A stretch of 64,000 nt of DNA from Sapria himalayana (taxonomy: Eukaryota; Streptophyta; Magnoliopsida; Malpighiales; Rafflesiaceae). The stretch lies in NCBI GenBank assembly GCA_029783825.1, contig JAREIK010016213.1:1-64000 (forward strand), in the 5' to 3' direction. The notes under the pieces were generated by a model, which saw only the letters and a program-made list of their open reading frames with translations, was not told where the DNA came from and did no database searches. How positions within the stretch are numbered: position 1 is the stretch's first letter; each line of letters opens with the position of its first letter. Shown here one piece after another: positions 52,471 through 64,000 of the stretch. The position numbers and the translations under genes are program-made.

Positions 52471-54715
52471 TATCAGAATAAATAAGATCTGATATTATGA
52501 TATTATGTTAGATATTAGATGAGTTAGTAAATCACATATAATCTTAGATAATATGAGATTGATGGATTTATATTATTTTCACTAATTTAATATATTTAAA
52601 TTCTTAATATAATCATATGATAAAATAGAGCAATAAGTAATATCTAAGTACCGAGATAGCTCTCACTTATTTGACGAACCATCGCATCATTTACCTCTAG
52701 CTAACATAATGAAAAAATTATCATATTCAAATAATTTGTTCATATCTATACTCGAAAATTAACTAAAAGACTCACTAAAACTATAATACTTAGTGTCATA
52801 ATATTTAAACATATTATCTAATTGTTCATGAATCCTACAATATGTTTCTTCTATTTTATTCACGCATGTGAATAAATATTTTAATATGATTTATAGCTCT
52901 TTCATCTTAACCTTATTATCGATAGTTGCAATCAAATAATGTAAAGTAAACATTCATAATGTATATCTTCTATATTTGTTAAATGTATAACTAATATTAC
53001 ATATACACTTAAATACAATACATATAGTAAGAGTGTACATAAGTTAAGACATATTATCATATCATAAAAATCTTTAAGAATTTCAAAAACTAAATTTTTA
53101 TCTTAAAATCTAAATTATTAATAATAATTTTACTAATTTTATTATTGACGTAGTTGAATATCAAGTGTTGATAGCCAATAGTTGAATTCAACATTAACTA
53201 TGTATAATACTAATGGAGTCTAATATTCATTTAAAATTTTTTCTTTTTTAAGCCTACTTATGAACATAACATGTAAAAATCTTATTGTCTGCTAGGTATC
53301 TTAAGATATTTAACTTTTAGTGAATTTTTTATATTTTTCAAATATGAATAAAACAATTTTTATTCATACTTGCACTATTAGATTAATTTTATGATACATA
53401 TACCTAACATAAAAAATATCATCTAATGATACTTCTCTAATAAATTCTCACAAACATATTAATCATAACACTTATATTTGAAACATTACCAAATATAATA
53501 CTAAAAATTATATTTTGAATATCATATTCTCTAAAGATCTTTGAAAGTCATAATGTTGAAAGTCACAAATATAATACTAAAAATTTTTTTATTTAATTTT
53601 CTACTTAAAAACAATATAGTGGGTGATAACTTATGTGAATACATCATCACAACTAATCTAAATATTGAAAGTCACAAAAATCACTTCAATGCTTTTTAAG
53701 TTCATTAATTACTAATTATTATGTTATTCCTACTAATTTACCTTGAAATTCTATGATAAATAAATTAAAAGTAAGTTAGCATAATATAAATTTTATCAAG
53801 TCTTTCCTTCCAAACTCATTGTCATAAATGAAGTCAATAAACCTTAAGTTGATACAACTTCAAAATTTCACCGCTCAATTAAGTTTGTCTAAGATATAAT
53901 GCACCATATTTTTTAGTGTAGTAATTGACATATCAACAGCCCCTCCTACATATATATATCTTTCATAATATATATATTATATCGAATCTTCTTCGATATC
54001 TCTAAAATTTTATTTTAAATTATGTTAAAATGTGTGTATTCTACTGAAGTTTGCCTATTTTTAAGTTTTTTAGTCACGTGACTCAATGTCATAAAAGAAA
54101 ACTTAGTTTCGACCTCAAACATTTCTATCAAGTTGCAACTATTATCTATATATAAGTCTAATTCATTTTTATAATATTTATTATTTGTTTTTTTTTTAAT
54201 TTAGGAGACTAAAGCATGAGAAGAAGAATAGTATTTTTCTAATCTTTTACTTTTTTTGTTAATTTATTTATTTATATAAAAATTATTAAATAAAATATAT
54301 GCAATGTAATATGTATCTTTATTTTATGTGGGCAGCATGTACTTTTTTACCTCTGCATCATATTCTCATGCTTCAAAGTCATAGCTCATCATAAAAATAA
54401 CTCTGACATTCTGGTAAATTAAAATTATAATTAAAAAAAATTATGGGCACAAACAGGATACTATGATGCTTTTATAATGTAAAAGAAGAGCCAGAAGAAG
54501 AGGGGAGAGAAGACGTAATTACAAATAAATTATGAAAAATAAATTATATCAAAATATTATTTATAGATAAAATAACATTGTATCTATAAATAATATTTTA
54601 TCCATTTAACAACCATATATCAATTTTTTCCCTTTAAACCATTGGATTCGGATGTAATCCAATAGATAAAATAATTAGATTTTTTTTTGTCCAACAGCAC
54701 ATCAATAAGTTTTTT
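52471..54715. other. AT-rich stretch, nothing recognised
   Basis: Over 2.2 kb of AT-rich sequence with no persistent open frame, tandem repeat or RNA gene signature. Confidence 0.55.
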
Positions 54716-54985
54716 CCAATCAGCAAATAGCAACCATTTTAAAATGAATGCTTTTTTCAAATGTGGTCATGCCACATTTCATGTCAATGTGCCTGCCTCA
54801 TCGGCCATACCTGATACGACATGATGCTCATGTGTTCCCACAGGAGTAGTGCCATAGGCTAGCACGAGTGAGGCCCAGACATTATTTTGAACCATGCCAT
54901 GTCAAACCTGATATGTCTAAATTGTGTCATGTCATGGATCGTGCTCAAGCTACCCAACACACTTGACACCCCTAATTTTATTGTA
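54716..54985 (-). other. GC-richer island, possible MITE-like repeat
   Basis: On the minus strand it begins 'aattaggggtgtcaagtgtg', resembling the start of common plant hAT-type MITEs ('taggggtgtcaa'), and is rich in 'catgtcatg' and 'ggcatgg' words. No matching opposite terminus was found, so the class is uncertain. Confidence 0.25.
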
Positions 54986-55980
54986 TAATATTGCATAAGT
55001 ACCTAATCAAATCAAACTAGCATATAGGATACAAAATATTAGTAAGCCTTTGTAGTTGATATGTCTCATGTTCTATAATCAAAAATCCTTAAGAAAATAA
55101 TAAAGTATTATCAATTTAACTCGTGATAAATACTCAAGCTAGGAATGCATAAGTAATAAATTCAAAATACTCATATATATAAAGTGAAATCTTATTGTAA
55201 AAGAAAGAAAATATAATTAAACCTACTTAATCTCAAATAAAATCTTCTTCAAAGTCTGTCAATTATTCAAATAAATAATAATAGAAATAATAATAAAGCT
55301 ATAATTTAATTATCTAAAAAGACAACTTACATAAAATAAACTAATAGGACAATCAAAAATAAATATGATACAAAGAATTAATAAAGATTAAAGCTGGATA
55401 ATAGCATAATCAATAACTTTTAAATATTTTTCAATTGGTAATTATAATATTTTCAAAATAAGTAAAGAATATAACAAATAAAATATAATTACCAATGATA
55501 TAAATATTTACTCTTGTGTTAATAATCAATAAATACGAAATGAGAGTACAAATAGAATAATCATTGATACTTATAAGAAAAGAATAATTTATTATTATCT
55601 TAGAGAAACATTTTGTATACTCATTCTTAGTAAGTGTTTGATGAATTGACTCTATGAAGACCCCTAGATAGCTCTGACTAAAAGTCTATCTCTCTCACTA
55701 CAACATAATACTATCGATCTATTCTCTAAAAATAATATATAATAATTATTTTTAATGTGACTAATCCTCTAATAATGAATTCACTGAACTAAGACTTTCT
55801 TTTATCTACCTCTACTGTGATAATCCAGACAATATCACAAAATTGTGATTTCTCAAAAAAATACAAAAGTAACTATACCTAATTCTTTTCTACTTTTTTT
55901 ATAGAACTACAAAAGCACTAATTCACAAAATTACCATCTTCCATTACCACTCACCACCATATGTTGTTGTGCACCCTTAG
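54986..55980. other. AT-rich stretch, nothing recognised
   Basis: No gene or repeat structure was recognised. Confidence 0.55.
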
Positions 55981-56215
55981 GTTTTTTTGATAAAACCCCA
56001 TTGCACATTACTTGACTCCACCATGCATTATGCCTCTATCATGCAATATGCCTCTATCATGCATTATGCCTCCACCACCACTTGTCTAGCATTGTGTGCC
56101 CCTTGTCGTACATTGTACACACCTTTTGTCGCACAATGTGCATGCCTGTTGCCCTTATGCGAGCACTTTTTGCCCTTACTGTGTGCATTTTTTTGTTAGA
56201 GATAAGTGCAAGTGC
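55981..56215. repeat. Short degenerate repeat 'catgcattatgcctctat'
   Basis: Three to four tandem copies of an ~18-bp unit lie near 56,020-56,075, followed by 'cattgtgtgcccc..cgtac' variants. A 70-residue Cys/Tyr/Leu-rich frame covers it but follows the repeat and has no homology that I recognise. Confidence 0.5.
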
Positions 56216-57012
56216 CCTTCTATAATTTGTAATCCCTAAATCACATATATATCTATCTCTAATACCATCTTGACAATTAAAATGTAGAAAAATAAATTAA
56301 ACATTCAATATCAAATATGTCATGCATATCATTGGATTGGGTTATCCCATCAAATAACATAAATAAAAAGAAAAAAAAAGGTAAATAAAATCACAACAGA
56401 ACTCAACCCCGAGTTATGCATCCATTTAACTCCAAACGAAAAATTAAACATCTAAGGTGAATATTTTGTTGATTATCTGACCTTCAACTATATCGTATCG
56501 ACTGTCTGTCATATAACACTTGGAGCACCAATTTGTAGTGAAAATTCACCTTTGTTATCGAATAGCAGGAGTAAAACTAGAGTGAGTCAAGATGTTCAAA
56601 TTAGTTTTCAGAGTAAACCAGTGTGAGTCAGGGTGTTGCCGTTCAGGTGAGCTTTGCACCCAACATTACTTCAGCCAAATGCCACGTTCAGGTTCAGGTG
56701 AGCTTTGAACCCAACATGACTAGGCCATGCTGAGGTTTGGGTGAGTTTAAACCCATATTCGAAAATATTAAAAAAAAATACGACATTACTTTTTTATACC
56801 CAACTTGAAAATATTTACAAAAGAAAAATGCATGACTTTAGATATTTAAAAAAATTAAACCAAATAAAAATATGATTACATATTAATGCATTTAAACTGT
56901 CAAACATGAAAATACCCCAGCATGTACAGTAATTTTCAAATTAAATTTCATATTTAGATTAAATATATAAGCCTGTACAATAATTTTCAAATTCAAAAAT
57001 ATAGATAGATTA
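56216..57012. other. Mixed-composition stretch with local repeats, unidentified
   Basis: Short related phrases 'gagtgagtcaagatgttc'/'gtgtgagtcagggtgttg' and 'ggtgagctttgcacccaaca'/'ggtgagctttgaacccaaca' recur between about 56,575 and 56,725. 'acttggagcaccaatttgta' near 56,519 faintly resembles sequence seen near LTR ends, but no LTR pair was found. Confidence 0.35.
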
Positions 57013-57018
57013 TATGTA

Positions 57019-57090
<72 letters not shown>

Positions 57091-57120
57091 TTAATGTACA
57101 AAAGTTTTCTAAAACACACA

Positions 57121-57151
<31 letters not shown>
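57019..57151. repeat. Compound microsatellite (AAAT)n-(TA)n-(CA)n
   Basis: AAAT runs at 57,019-57,051, TA at about 57,055-57,088 and CA at 57,113-57,151, with ~25 bp of unique sequence between the last two. Confidence 0.9.
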
Positions 57152-57249
57152 TTATATTTATATGATTATATCCATGAATATTTTTAAAAACTTATATATA
57201 TAAATCTACATATATAAATATTATCAAAAACTAATATATATATATTATT

Positions 57250-58503
57250 TTAGAAAGGTATGTCATGGTCTATATATGAAATAATAACTAACCCAAATAG
57301 CTAAAAAAATTCCTATCTAATGCATATATTTTGAAAAAAAAAATATTTAAAGAATTATCGATTCTAATTGTATATAAACTAATAAAAAAATAAATTTAGA
57401 TAATTATTTAGTGACAGATTTAAATTTGCTGGGAAAAATCCGTCACTAAAAATTTTCTAGAGAAATTCTGTCGTTAAATTCTCCGCTTTTATTTGGGCAG
57501 AAATTACGAAAATTCAGTGGCAGATTATGTCGGGATATAATTAGCTAGGAAAAATTCATCACTAATAATTAGCTAGGGAAATTCTGTCGCTAAATCCATC
57601 GCAAAATTAAAAATTTTATTAACTAGGGAAATCCTATCGCTAAATCCATCACTAATTTATGGATTTTATTAGCTATATATATTCACTTGCTAAATCCATA
57701 GTTAAAATATGGATTTTATTAGTTAGTGAAAATTCGTCTCTAAATCAAGGATTTTATTAGCAAAGAAAAATTCATATCTAAATCAAGGATATTATTAGCA
57801 AAAGAAAATCCATTACAAAATCTATCGCTAAATCAAGGAATTTATTAGCAATGGAAAATCCGTCTCTAAATTCATCACTAAATCAAGAATTTTATTAACA
57901 AGGAAAAATCTGTCACAAAATCCGTCACTAAATCATTGATTTTATTAGCAAGAAAAAATCCATCGCTAATTCCGTCGCTAAATCATGAATTTTATTAGCA
58001 AGGGAAAATCCCTCGCTAAATCCATCGCTAAATTATGGATATTAATTAGCAAGGGAAAATTCATCACTAAATCTATCGCTAAATCATGGATTATATTAGT
58101 GAGGGAAAATCCATCGATAAATCCCTTGCTAAAAATTAGATAGGGAAAATCCATAACTAATTTCATGCTTTTATAAGTGAGGGGTATCCCGTCGCAATAT
58201 CCGTCGCTAAATTCCCCATTTTTTAAGCAGATGTTATGAAAATTTTCTGTCGCTAAAATCCCCGCTTTTTGAGTGGATTTTACGAAAATTTTTTGTCGCT
58301 AATAGGTTGCTAAATCTGTCACTAAATACCCTACTTTTTTTAAGCAAAATTTTCGAAAAATTATCTCTCGCTAATCCATTGCTATTTTTTTTCCAAAAAA
58401 AGATCATGTATACCTTGCTATTCCTGAGCTAATACCTTATAATTTAGATAGGGATTGATCCCTAGCTAAAATTCCCTAGCTAAATTGATATTTTCTTATA
58501 GTG
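57250..58503 (+). mobile_element. Second CACTA terminus (same family), body to the left not delimited
   Basis: The sequence ends 'ctaaattgatattttcttatagtg' (last 20 bases shared almost exactly with 16,109-16,128), preceded by ~1.2 kb of 'gctaaatcc / tagctaggg' subterminal repeats. From 57,255 ('aaggtatgtcatggtctata') it is homologous to the arms at about 15,060 and 18,160. TAGTG at the right edge means the element extends leftward. No matching left terminus was found between 48 and 57 kb, so it is truncated or its other end is too diverged. Short minus-strand frames in the repeats are not genes. Confidence 0.65.
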
Positions 58504-58785
58504 AAATAGTTGAGATATTTAATTAATAAAATGATGATATGTCATATTAATGTTAACTCATAAAAAATATGTGATAGCCATAGAGAGAAATCTAGAATGC
58601 TACTTTCTAGAACATAATAGTGATTTAGTGGGCTAATTTTATGATGAACATCATGTTGGACTAATTGTATGGTGATTAACCTCTGATAAATAAAGAAACA
58701 TTGCCGCTTTGAGATATAACCAAATGTTAATAGTCCTGCATTGATTAAAAGCTAGGATGATCTTGAGGATGATCAACAACTATAT
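58504..58785. other. Short AT-rich stretch between CACTA end and satellite
   Basis: Nothing recognised. Confidence 0.5.
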
Positions 58786-60385
58786 GTATAACTATATATG
58801 TATAATTATTTATAAATATTTGTATAACTTTATAAATCTCTTTATAACTATATTTTATTATATTTGCAACTATGTAAACTAATTTTATAACTATATCCAC
58901 GACTATATATAACTATTTTTTAACTTAATTATAATTTATAACTATATGTATAATTCTATATAACTATATTTCTAAAAAAATATGCTATATGTTTAATAAT
59001 ATATAACAATATTTAATTGTAATTTACTATATAAATATTTGTATAACTATGAAATACTCTATATAATTAAATATAACTATATTTGTAACTATGTATATAG
59101 ATATGTATTCATATAATTAATCTATTTATTTGTTTATAACCTTTTATACATTTTTATATAACTACTTATAACTACTTGTATGAATATATCTATATATAAC
59201 TATATGTTAAATTATATAAAACTCTATTTTTAACTATATATACTATAAGTATAAGAACATATAACTATAAATAATTATTTTTGACTATATGTATACCTAT
59301 AAAACATTATAGATAAATATATTAAAATTTATAATTAACAACATATATTTACTAAATATTTTTATATATTAGTATAAAAAAATGTATTTTAGTATATCTA
59401 TACCTATACATAACTATATGTATAAATATATGATATCATAACAAAAATATATATACCTACATGTATAAATATAAGTTAAATTATATGTGTATTTATATGT
59501 ATACCTACATGTAACTATATTTATAATTACATGTATAACAACATACAACATTATATTTAATTATGTGTATAACTATATATAAATATTTGTAAAACTAAAT
59601 AAAACTTTATATACTTAAATATAACTATATTTTTAACTATTTATACATATATGTATACATATAAGTGAATCTATATATTTGTTTGTAACTATGTATATAT
59701 TTATGTAAAACTAAATATAACTACTCGTATGAATATATATATATATATATATATAACTAAATGTTTAATGATATATAATTTTTTATAACTATATATATTA
59801 TATGTATAATAACAATTAACTATAAATAATTCTATCTTACTATATGTATAACTATAAAAAATTTATATATAATAATATTTAAATATATATTTAACAAGAT
59901 ATATTTAATATACATTTTTATATATTAGTATAAAAATGTATTTTAGTATATCTATACCTATACATAACTATATGTATAAATATATGAAATTATATGAAAA
60001 AATATATATATACATACATGTATAAAATATGTTTAACTATATGTGTAACTATATGTATAACCACATGTAACTTTATTTATAATTATATATATATAACATA
60101 CAACATAAAGTGTAACTATATGTGTATAAATATATATAAATATTTGTATAACTATAAAAAACTTTATATAAATAAATATAACTTTATATTTAATTATGTA
60201 TACATATATGTATAGATATATGTAAATCTATATAATTATTTATAACTATACATTTATGTATAACTACTTATAACTACTTGTATGCATGTATCTATATATA
60301 ACTATATGTTTAACTATATATAATTATTTATAACTACATATACTATGTGTATACTAACATATGATTATTAATGGGATAATACTAT
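58786..60385. repeat. AT satellite, ~550-bp unit made of 'taactatatgtata' subunits
   Basis: The base motif is 'tataactatatgta' with a higher period. The anchor 'ac.tgtatg.at' recurs at 59,174, 59,723 and 60,276 (549 and 553 bp apart), and 'gtattttagtatatctatac' at about 59,383 and 59,936. About 2.9 units are present. A 73-residue Tyr/Asn/Ile frame at 59,994-60,215 is repeat-derived. Confidence 0.8.
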
Positions 60386-60637
60386 TTTGTTGCACTAACT
60401 TGAAATTTGGCAAAAGATATATAAACAACAATATTTAAGCACATAGAATGAGAGTGTCTGTTGGTCAGGCTCATATATCGTAAAATACAATTAAGGTACA
60501 CTTACCTAATCCCAACCCTTAGGCCTCAGACTCATATATGAACTTATGTATGACAAAATATGTAATATCTGATAGTTTTGTATAGAAGAAAATTTGTTTT
60601 TATTTTATGTAATTCCTGATTCTAATACTGCAATTTC
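60386..60637. other. Unassigned sequence between satellite and CT tract
   Basis: About 250 bp of ordinary composition. It includes 'ttaggcctcagactcatata' and no detectable gene; it may be 5' sequence of the transposase-bearing element. Confidence 0.4.
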
Positions 60638-60956
60638 TGTGTCTCTCTCTCCCTTTAATTCTTTCTATGTCACTCTCTTCCTCTTTTTCATTCTGTGTAA
60701 CTCTCTCTCTCTTGTTATTTTCTTTCTCGCTCTCCTTTCTTACTTGTTCTCTCCCTCTCTCTACTACTCTCTCTCCCTCTCCCTCTCCCCCTCCCTCTCC
60801 CTCCATCTCTCTCTCTCTCTCTCTCTCTCCCTCTCCCTCTCCCTGTCTCTCTCTTCATCCCTCTCTCTCTCTCTCTCTCTCCTTCTCTCCCCCTTTCACC
60901 ATTTCTCTCCCCCTCTCTCTACCCCCTTTCTCTCTCTCTCTCTCTCTCCCTCTCCA

Positions 60957-60988
<32 letters not shown>

Positions 60989-61031
60989 CTTCCCTCCCCC
61001 TTTCACCATTTCTCTCCCCCTCTCTCTACCC

Positions 61032-61067
<36 letters not shown>

Positions 61068-61142
61068 TCTCTATTTCTCTCCCCCTCTCTCTCTCCCCAC
61101 ATTCTCTCTCCCTCTCTCTCCATCTCCCTCTCCCCCTTCAAA
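60638..61142 (+). repeat. CT-rich microsatellite (TC/CCCTCT)n
   Basis: About 500 bp of CT dinucleotide with 'ccctct' and 'cccccttt' interruptions. A ~75-bp stretch containing 'ccctttcaccatttctctcc' occurs twice (about 60,891 and 60,998), so part has been duplicated. Frames of 184-210 residues are Ser/Leu/Pro runs from the repeat. It lies ~280 bp upstream of the transposase start, where such a tract could affect expression; no evidence shows that it does. Confidence 0.85.
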
Positions 61143-61421
61143 CTTTAAATGTCTTTCATTTTTGCTTTCCTTTCTTGTACATTATTGTATTTTGCTCCCT
61201 TTATCTAGTAATACCATGATATCTATTAATCTTTATCATGCTAAAATTATTTTATCTATTCATGCAGATTCTGCAAATGCATTGCCTCAATATTCATGAT
61301 ATTTAATTTTTAAATATTCATATGTAAGTAATTTTATTTAATTATTAGTATATTTTGAAGTAATAGAATGTTTAATTCATAATAATATTTGAGCTTTATT
61401 TTTTATAAATATAGTAAGGAA

Positions 61422-64000
61422 ATGAGTTCATATCGTAAGTGGATGTACTAAAGGTTTATGAATAGAATTTTGAATAAAGATTTTTTGAGTGGCTTAAAAC
61501 ATTCATCAATTTTGCATGTAGTCAATCGAGATGGATGGATGGAGAAAAAATTAAGTGTCCATGTAATCATCACAAGTGTCAAAATATCCATGTTCATGAT
61601 GCAAACACTATATGATACCATTTGGCTAAATATGGCTTTGTGCCAAATTATTTTGATTGGATTTATAATGGGGAAAGTACAATGGCTCTGAACTTTGACC
61701 AAAATGAGGGTATTGAATCATTTTCTTGTGGTGAAGAAGCATCAAACACATACCATAGAATGATCACGGAAGCTGCTGGTGCTAACTTCAATAAGGATTA
61801 CAAGGATGAACCACCTAATCCTGAAGCTCATAAATATTATGAAATGCTTAAAGCTGCAGATAAAGAGTTGTAGCCTAGTTGTAAAACACATTTGCAATTG
61901 TTACTTGTGGCTCAACTTATGAGCATTAAGTCAGAAAATCACATGTTTGAAAAATTTTTTGATCAAGTGTCAAAACTGATGAAAGAGATTATTCAGGATA
62001 ATAATTTGATCACTAATAATTTTTACAACACTAAGAAGTTACTACGAGGAATGGGTCTACCAGTGTAAAAAAATTGATTGTAGTTTCAATGTATGTATGT
62101 TATATTGGGGTGGTGATAGTGATTTAATTAGCTGTAAGTTTTGTGATCATCCTCGATTTAAGAAGGCATCTCGTGTTGTAGATATGCGACAAAAAATTGA
62201 AAGTCACATTTAAAAAGATGTATTATTTTTTATTAATTCTTCGATTACTCATACTATATGCATCAAATGATATAGCAATGATATGAGGTGGCATTCTGAG
62301 TATGAGATTGAAGAAGGGGTAATGCGTCATCCATCAGATTCACTTGCTTGGAAGCATTTTAATTATATACATCAAGATTTTGCAGCTGAAAGTCGAAATG
62401 TGAGATTGGGTCTCTACATAGATGGATTTCAACCATTTGGGCAATCTGGACAATAGAATTCAACATGACCAGTGATAGTGGCACAAAAAATCCGAAAAAT
62501 CCGAAAGTGGTTTTCTATGAAGGAGCAGTATATGTTTTTGTCAAAAGTGGTTCCATGGCCAAAAAATCCGAAAGACATGCTGCATGTTTTCTTACAACCT
62601 ATTATAGTAGAATTAAATTATTTGTGAGATGGTGTGAATACATATGATATCTCAAAGAAGCAAAATTTCATTATGTGGTCGGCCCTTATGTGGATAGAAA
62701 GTGATCTTTCCTGCATATTCAATATTGTCTGGCTGGAGTATTGCAGGACGATTTTCATGCCCGCATTGCATGAAAAATTATGATGCATTTACCCTCAAAT
62801 TTAGTGGTAAATAGTCATGGTTTGATAACCATCATATGTTTCTACATACAAGGCATCCATTTCAAAGAAATAGAACTGCATTTCGAAAAAATAAAAGTGT
62901 TATGACAGTTGCACCAGCAGTTCATTTAGAAGATGATATTATGATAGAGATTTAGAGTTTGGGTTTGAAGAATTTAACCAAAAGGATGCTACTGGAAGTA
63001 ATGGACCAATAGGAAAAATATTTGGCTGTAGTAAACGTAGTATATTTTGGGACTTTCCCTATTAGAATTCCTATATAATTCGTCATAACTTAGATGTAAT
63101 GCATATTGAAAAAAATGTGTTTAACATTGTTTTCAACACTATCCTTAATGTAGATGGAAAAATAAAAGACACTTTAAAATCAAGACAAGAGCTGAATAAT
63201 TAATGTCAGCATCCTGAATTTAAATTGAATGAGGCAACAAAAAAATTCCCTAAAGCTCTCTACACACTTGATAAGAAGGCAAGATAGATATTGTGTGAAT
63301 GGGTTAAAAATTTGAAATTCCCTGATGGATATGTGTCAAATATGGCTAGATGCGTGGATATGAAAAATCTTAAGTTATTTTGAATGAAAAGTCATGACGA
63401 TCATGTATTTATGTAGATATAAATACCTATTGCATTCCGTGAATTACATCCCCTAAATGTTTGGAAGGTCCTTATAGAACTTATTATGTTTTTTAAATAG
63501 CTAACTGCAACCACAATCAAAATATATAACATTGTGAGGTTGGAGAATGACATTCCACTTATTATTTGTAAGCTTGAGCGGATATTCCCACCGAGTTTTT
63601 TGACTCAATGGAGAATTTAACGTTCCATTTGGCATATGAAGCAAGGATAGTAGAGCCAGCACAATATAGGTAGATGTATCCTTTTGACAGGTAAATACAT
63701 ATAATTTGTTGTGTTTTATTATTTCATACATAAAGTAATATTATAATTTAATATAATTGAAACCTAACATTGTGGTTGTAGGTATCTTCGTAAGTTGAAA
63801 TTGAATGTTAGAAACAAGACAAAAGTTGAAGGTTCAATTTATAATGGATATTTAGTAGAAGAAGCATCATCATTTTGTTCTTATTATTTTGAGGATCATG
63901 TCAATACAATGAATAGAAATGTTCCTCGAAATGATGAAGATCATGTGATAGTAGAAGATGATTCTATGGGCAAACTATCTATCTTCAAGCACCCTAGAAG
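61422..64000 (+). pseudogene. CACTA TNP2-type transposase pseudogene, right end outside window
   Basis: Plant CACTA transposases catalyse cut-and-paste movement of En/Spm elements. A start at 61,422 gives MSSYRKWMY. The N-terminal transposase-associated domain is recognisable by DGWM, then CPCNHHKCQN (61,556-61,585) and HLAKYGFVPNYFDWIYNGES. The Transposase_21 part follows with FYNTKKLLRGMGLPV (about 62,020-62,066), SGWSIAGRFSCPHCMKN (about 62,727-62,777) and RHNLDVMHIEKNVFN (about 63,081-63,125). Next come KNLKFPDGYVSNMARC and a DUF4218-like region with CKLERIFPPSFL (about 63,570-63,602). A GT-AG intron of 91 bp fits at 63,691-63,781 and restores the frame into YLRKLKLNV and KLSIFKHPR. Many stops and frameshifts (after MY, inside the CPC region, TGA for Trp in the first domain) make it non-functional as written. 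It is cut by the window edge. Confidence 0.85.
63691..63781 (+). other. Probable GT-AG intron in the TNP2-like pseudogene
   Basis: It begins 'gtaaatac', ends 'ttgtag', and is AT-rich and 91 bp long. Removing it joins an Asp-Arg codon pair to YLRKLKL, the expected order downstream of the DUF4218-like region in related transposases. Confidence 0.6.

Noticed and set aside
56500..56560. LTR end or primer-binding-like sequence near 'gcaccaatttgta'
   Set aside because: No paired LTR, polypurine tract or gag-pol homology in the window.
60594..61299. Ser/Leu/Pro-rich frames of 184 and 210 residues and Glu/Arg-rich antisense frames
   Set aside because: These are direct products of the CT microsatellite.

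Overview
This window looks like repeat-dominated nuclear DNA from a flowering plant. It is very AT-rich, and the only recognisable protein-coding homology is broken: a fragment of a plant GH3 acyl-acid amido synthetase (one copy in each palindrome arm), a decayed plant CACTA (En/Spm) TNP2-type transposase and a hAT transposase scrap. I see no intact protein-coding gene and no rRNA, tRNA or CRISPR array. The species cannot be determined from the sequence; a plant is the only level I would defend.

Layout. Positions 1-33,447 form one giant inverted repeat. The left arm (1-16,583) and right arm (16,646-33,447) are reverse complements separated by about 62 bp of (TA)n. The left edge of the window cuts the palindrome, so it continues outside. 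Each arm holds one copy of a ~16-kb CACTA-like, apparently non-autonomous transposon (161-16,128 and 17,100-33,279). Its ends read CACTCCAAAAAAAT and CACTATAAGAAAAT, and it has dense subterminal 'gctaaat / agctaggg' repeats. The element sits in a (TATC/GATA)n array that also makes up the palindrome centre. Inside each copy are a 1.2-kb direct duplication, a GC-rich trinucleotide block, (TA)n and (ATT)n tracts, a ~0.94-kb array of the self-complementary motif TTTATGCATAAA, a captured GH3 exon fragment and a ~36-bp minisatellite.

From 33,280 to about 48,398 lies a ~15-kb GATA/GACA simple-sequence array with a ~1.14-kb higher-order repeat. It is interrupted at 41,267-41,800 by a 534-bp unique insert that may carry the 3' end of a gene. 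The many long 'YLSI...' open frames there are products of the TATC repeat and are not genes. A degraded hAT transposase fragment abuts the array's right edge (48,399-48,800). From 48.8 to 57.2 kb the DNA is AT-rich, with several locally repeated blocks including GC-rich units at 49.9-52.1 kb. A second CACTA terminus of the same family ends at 58,503. It is followed by a ~550-bp-period AT satellite (58.8-60.4 kb), a CT-rich tract (60.64-61.14 kb), and a TNP2-type transposase pseudogene that runs off the right edge (61,422-64,000).

How the parts relate. The likely history is: a CACTA-family element captured a GH3 fragment and inserted in a GATA array; this whole unit was then duplicated head-to-head, giving a palindrome whose arms have since drifted by roughly 3 % where I compared them by eye. 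If the palindrome is real and transcribed, it would yield a very long hairpin RNA containing GH3 sequence. A fold-back sequencing or assembly artefact is the main alternative.
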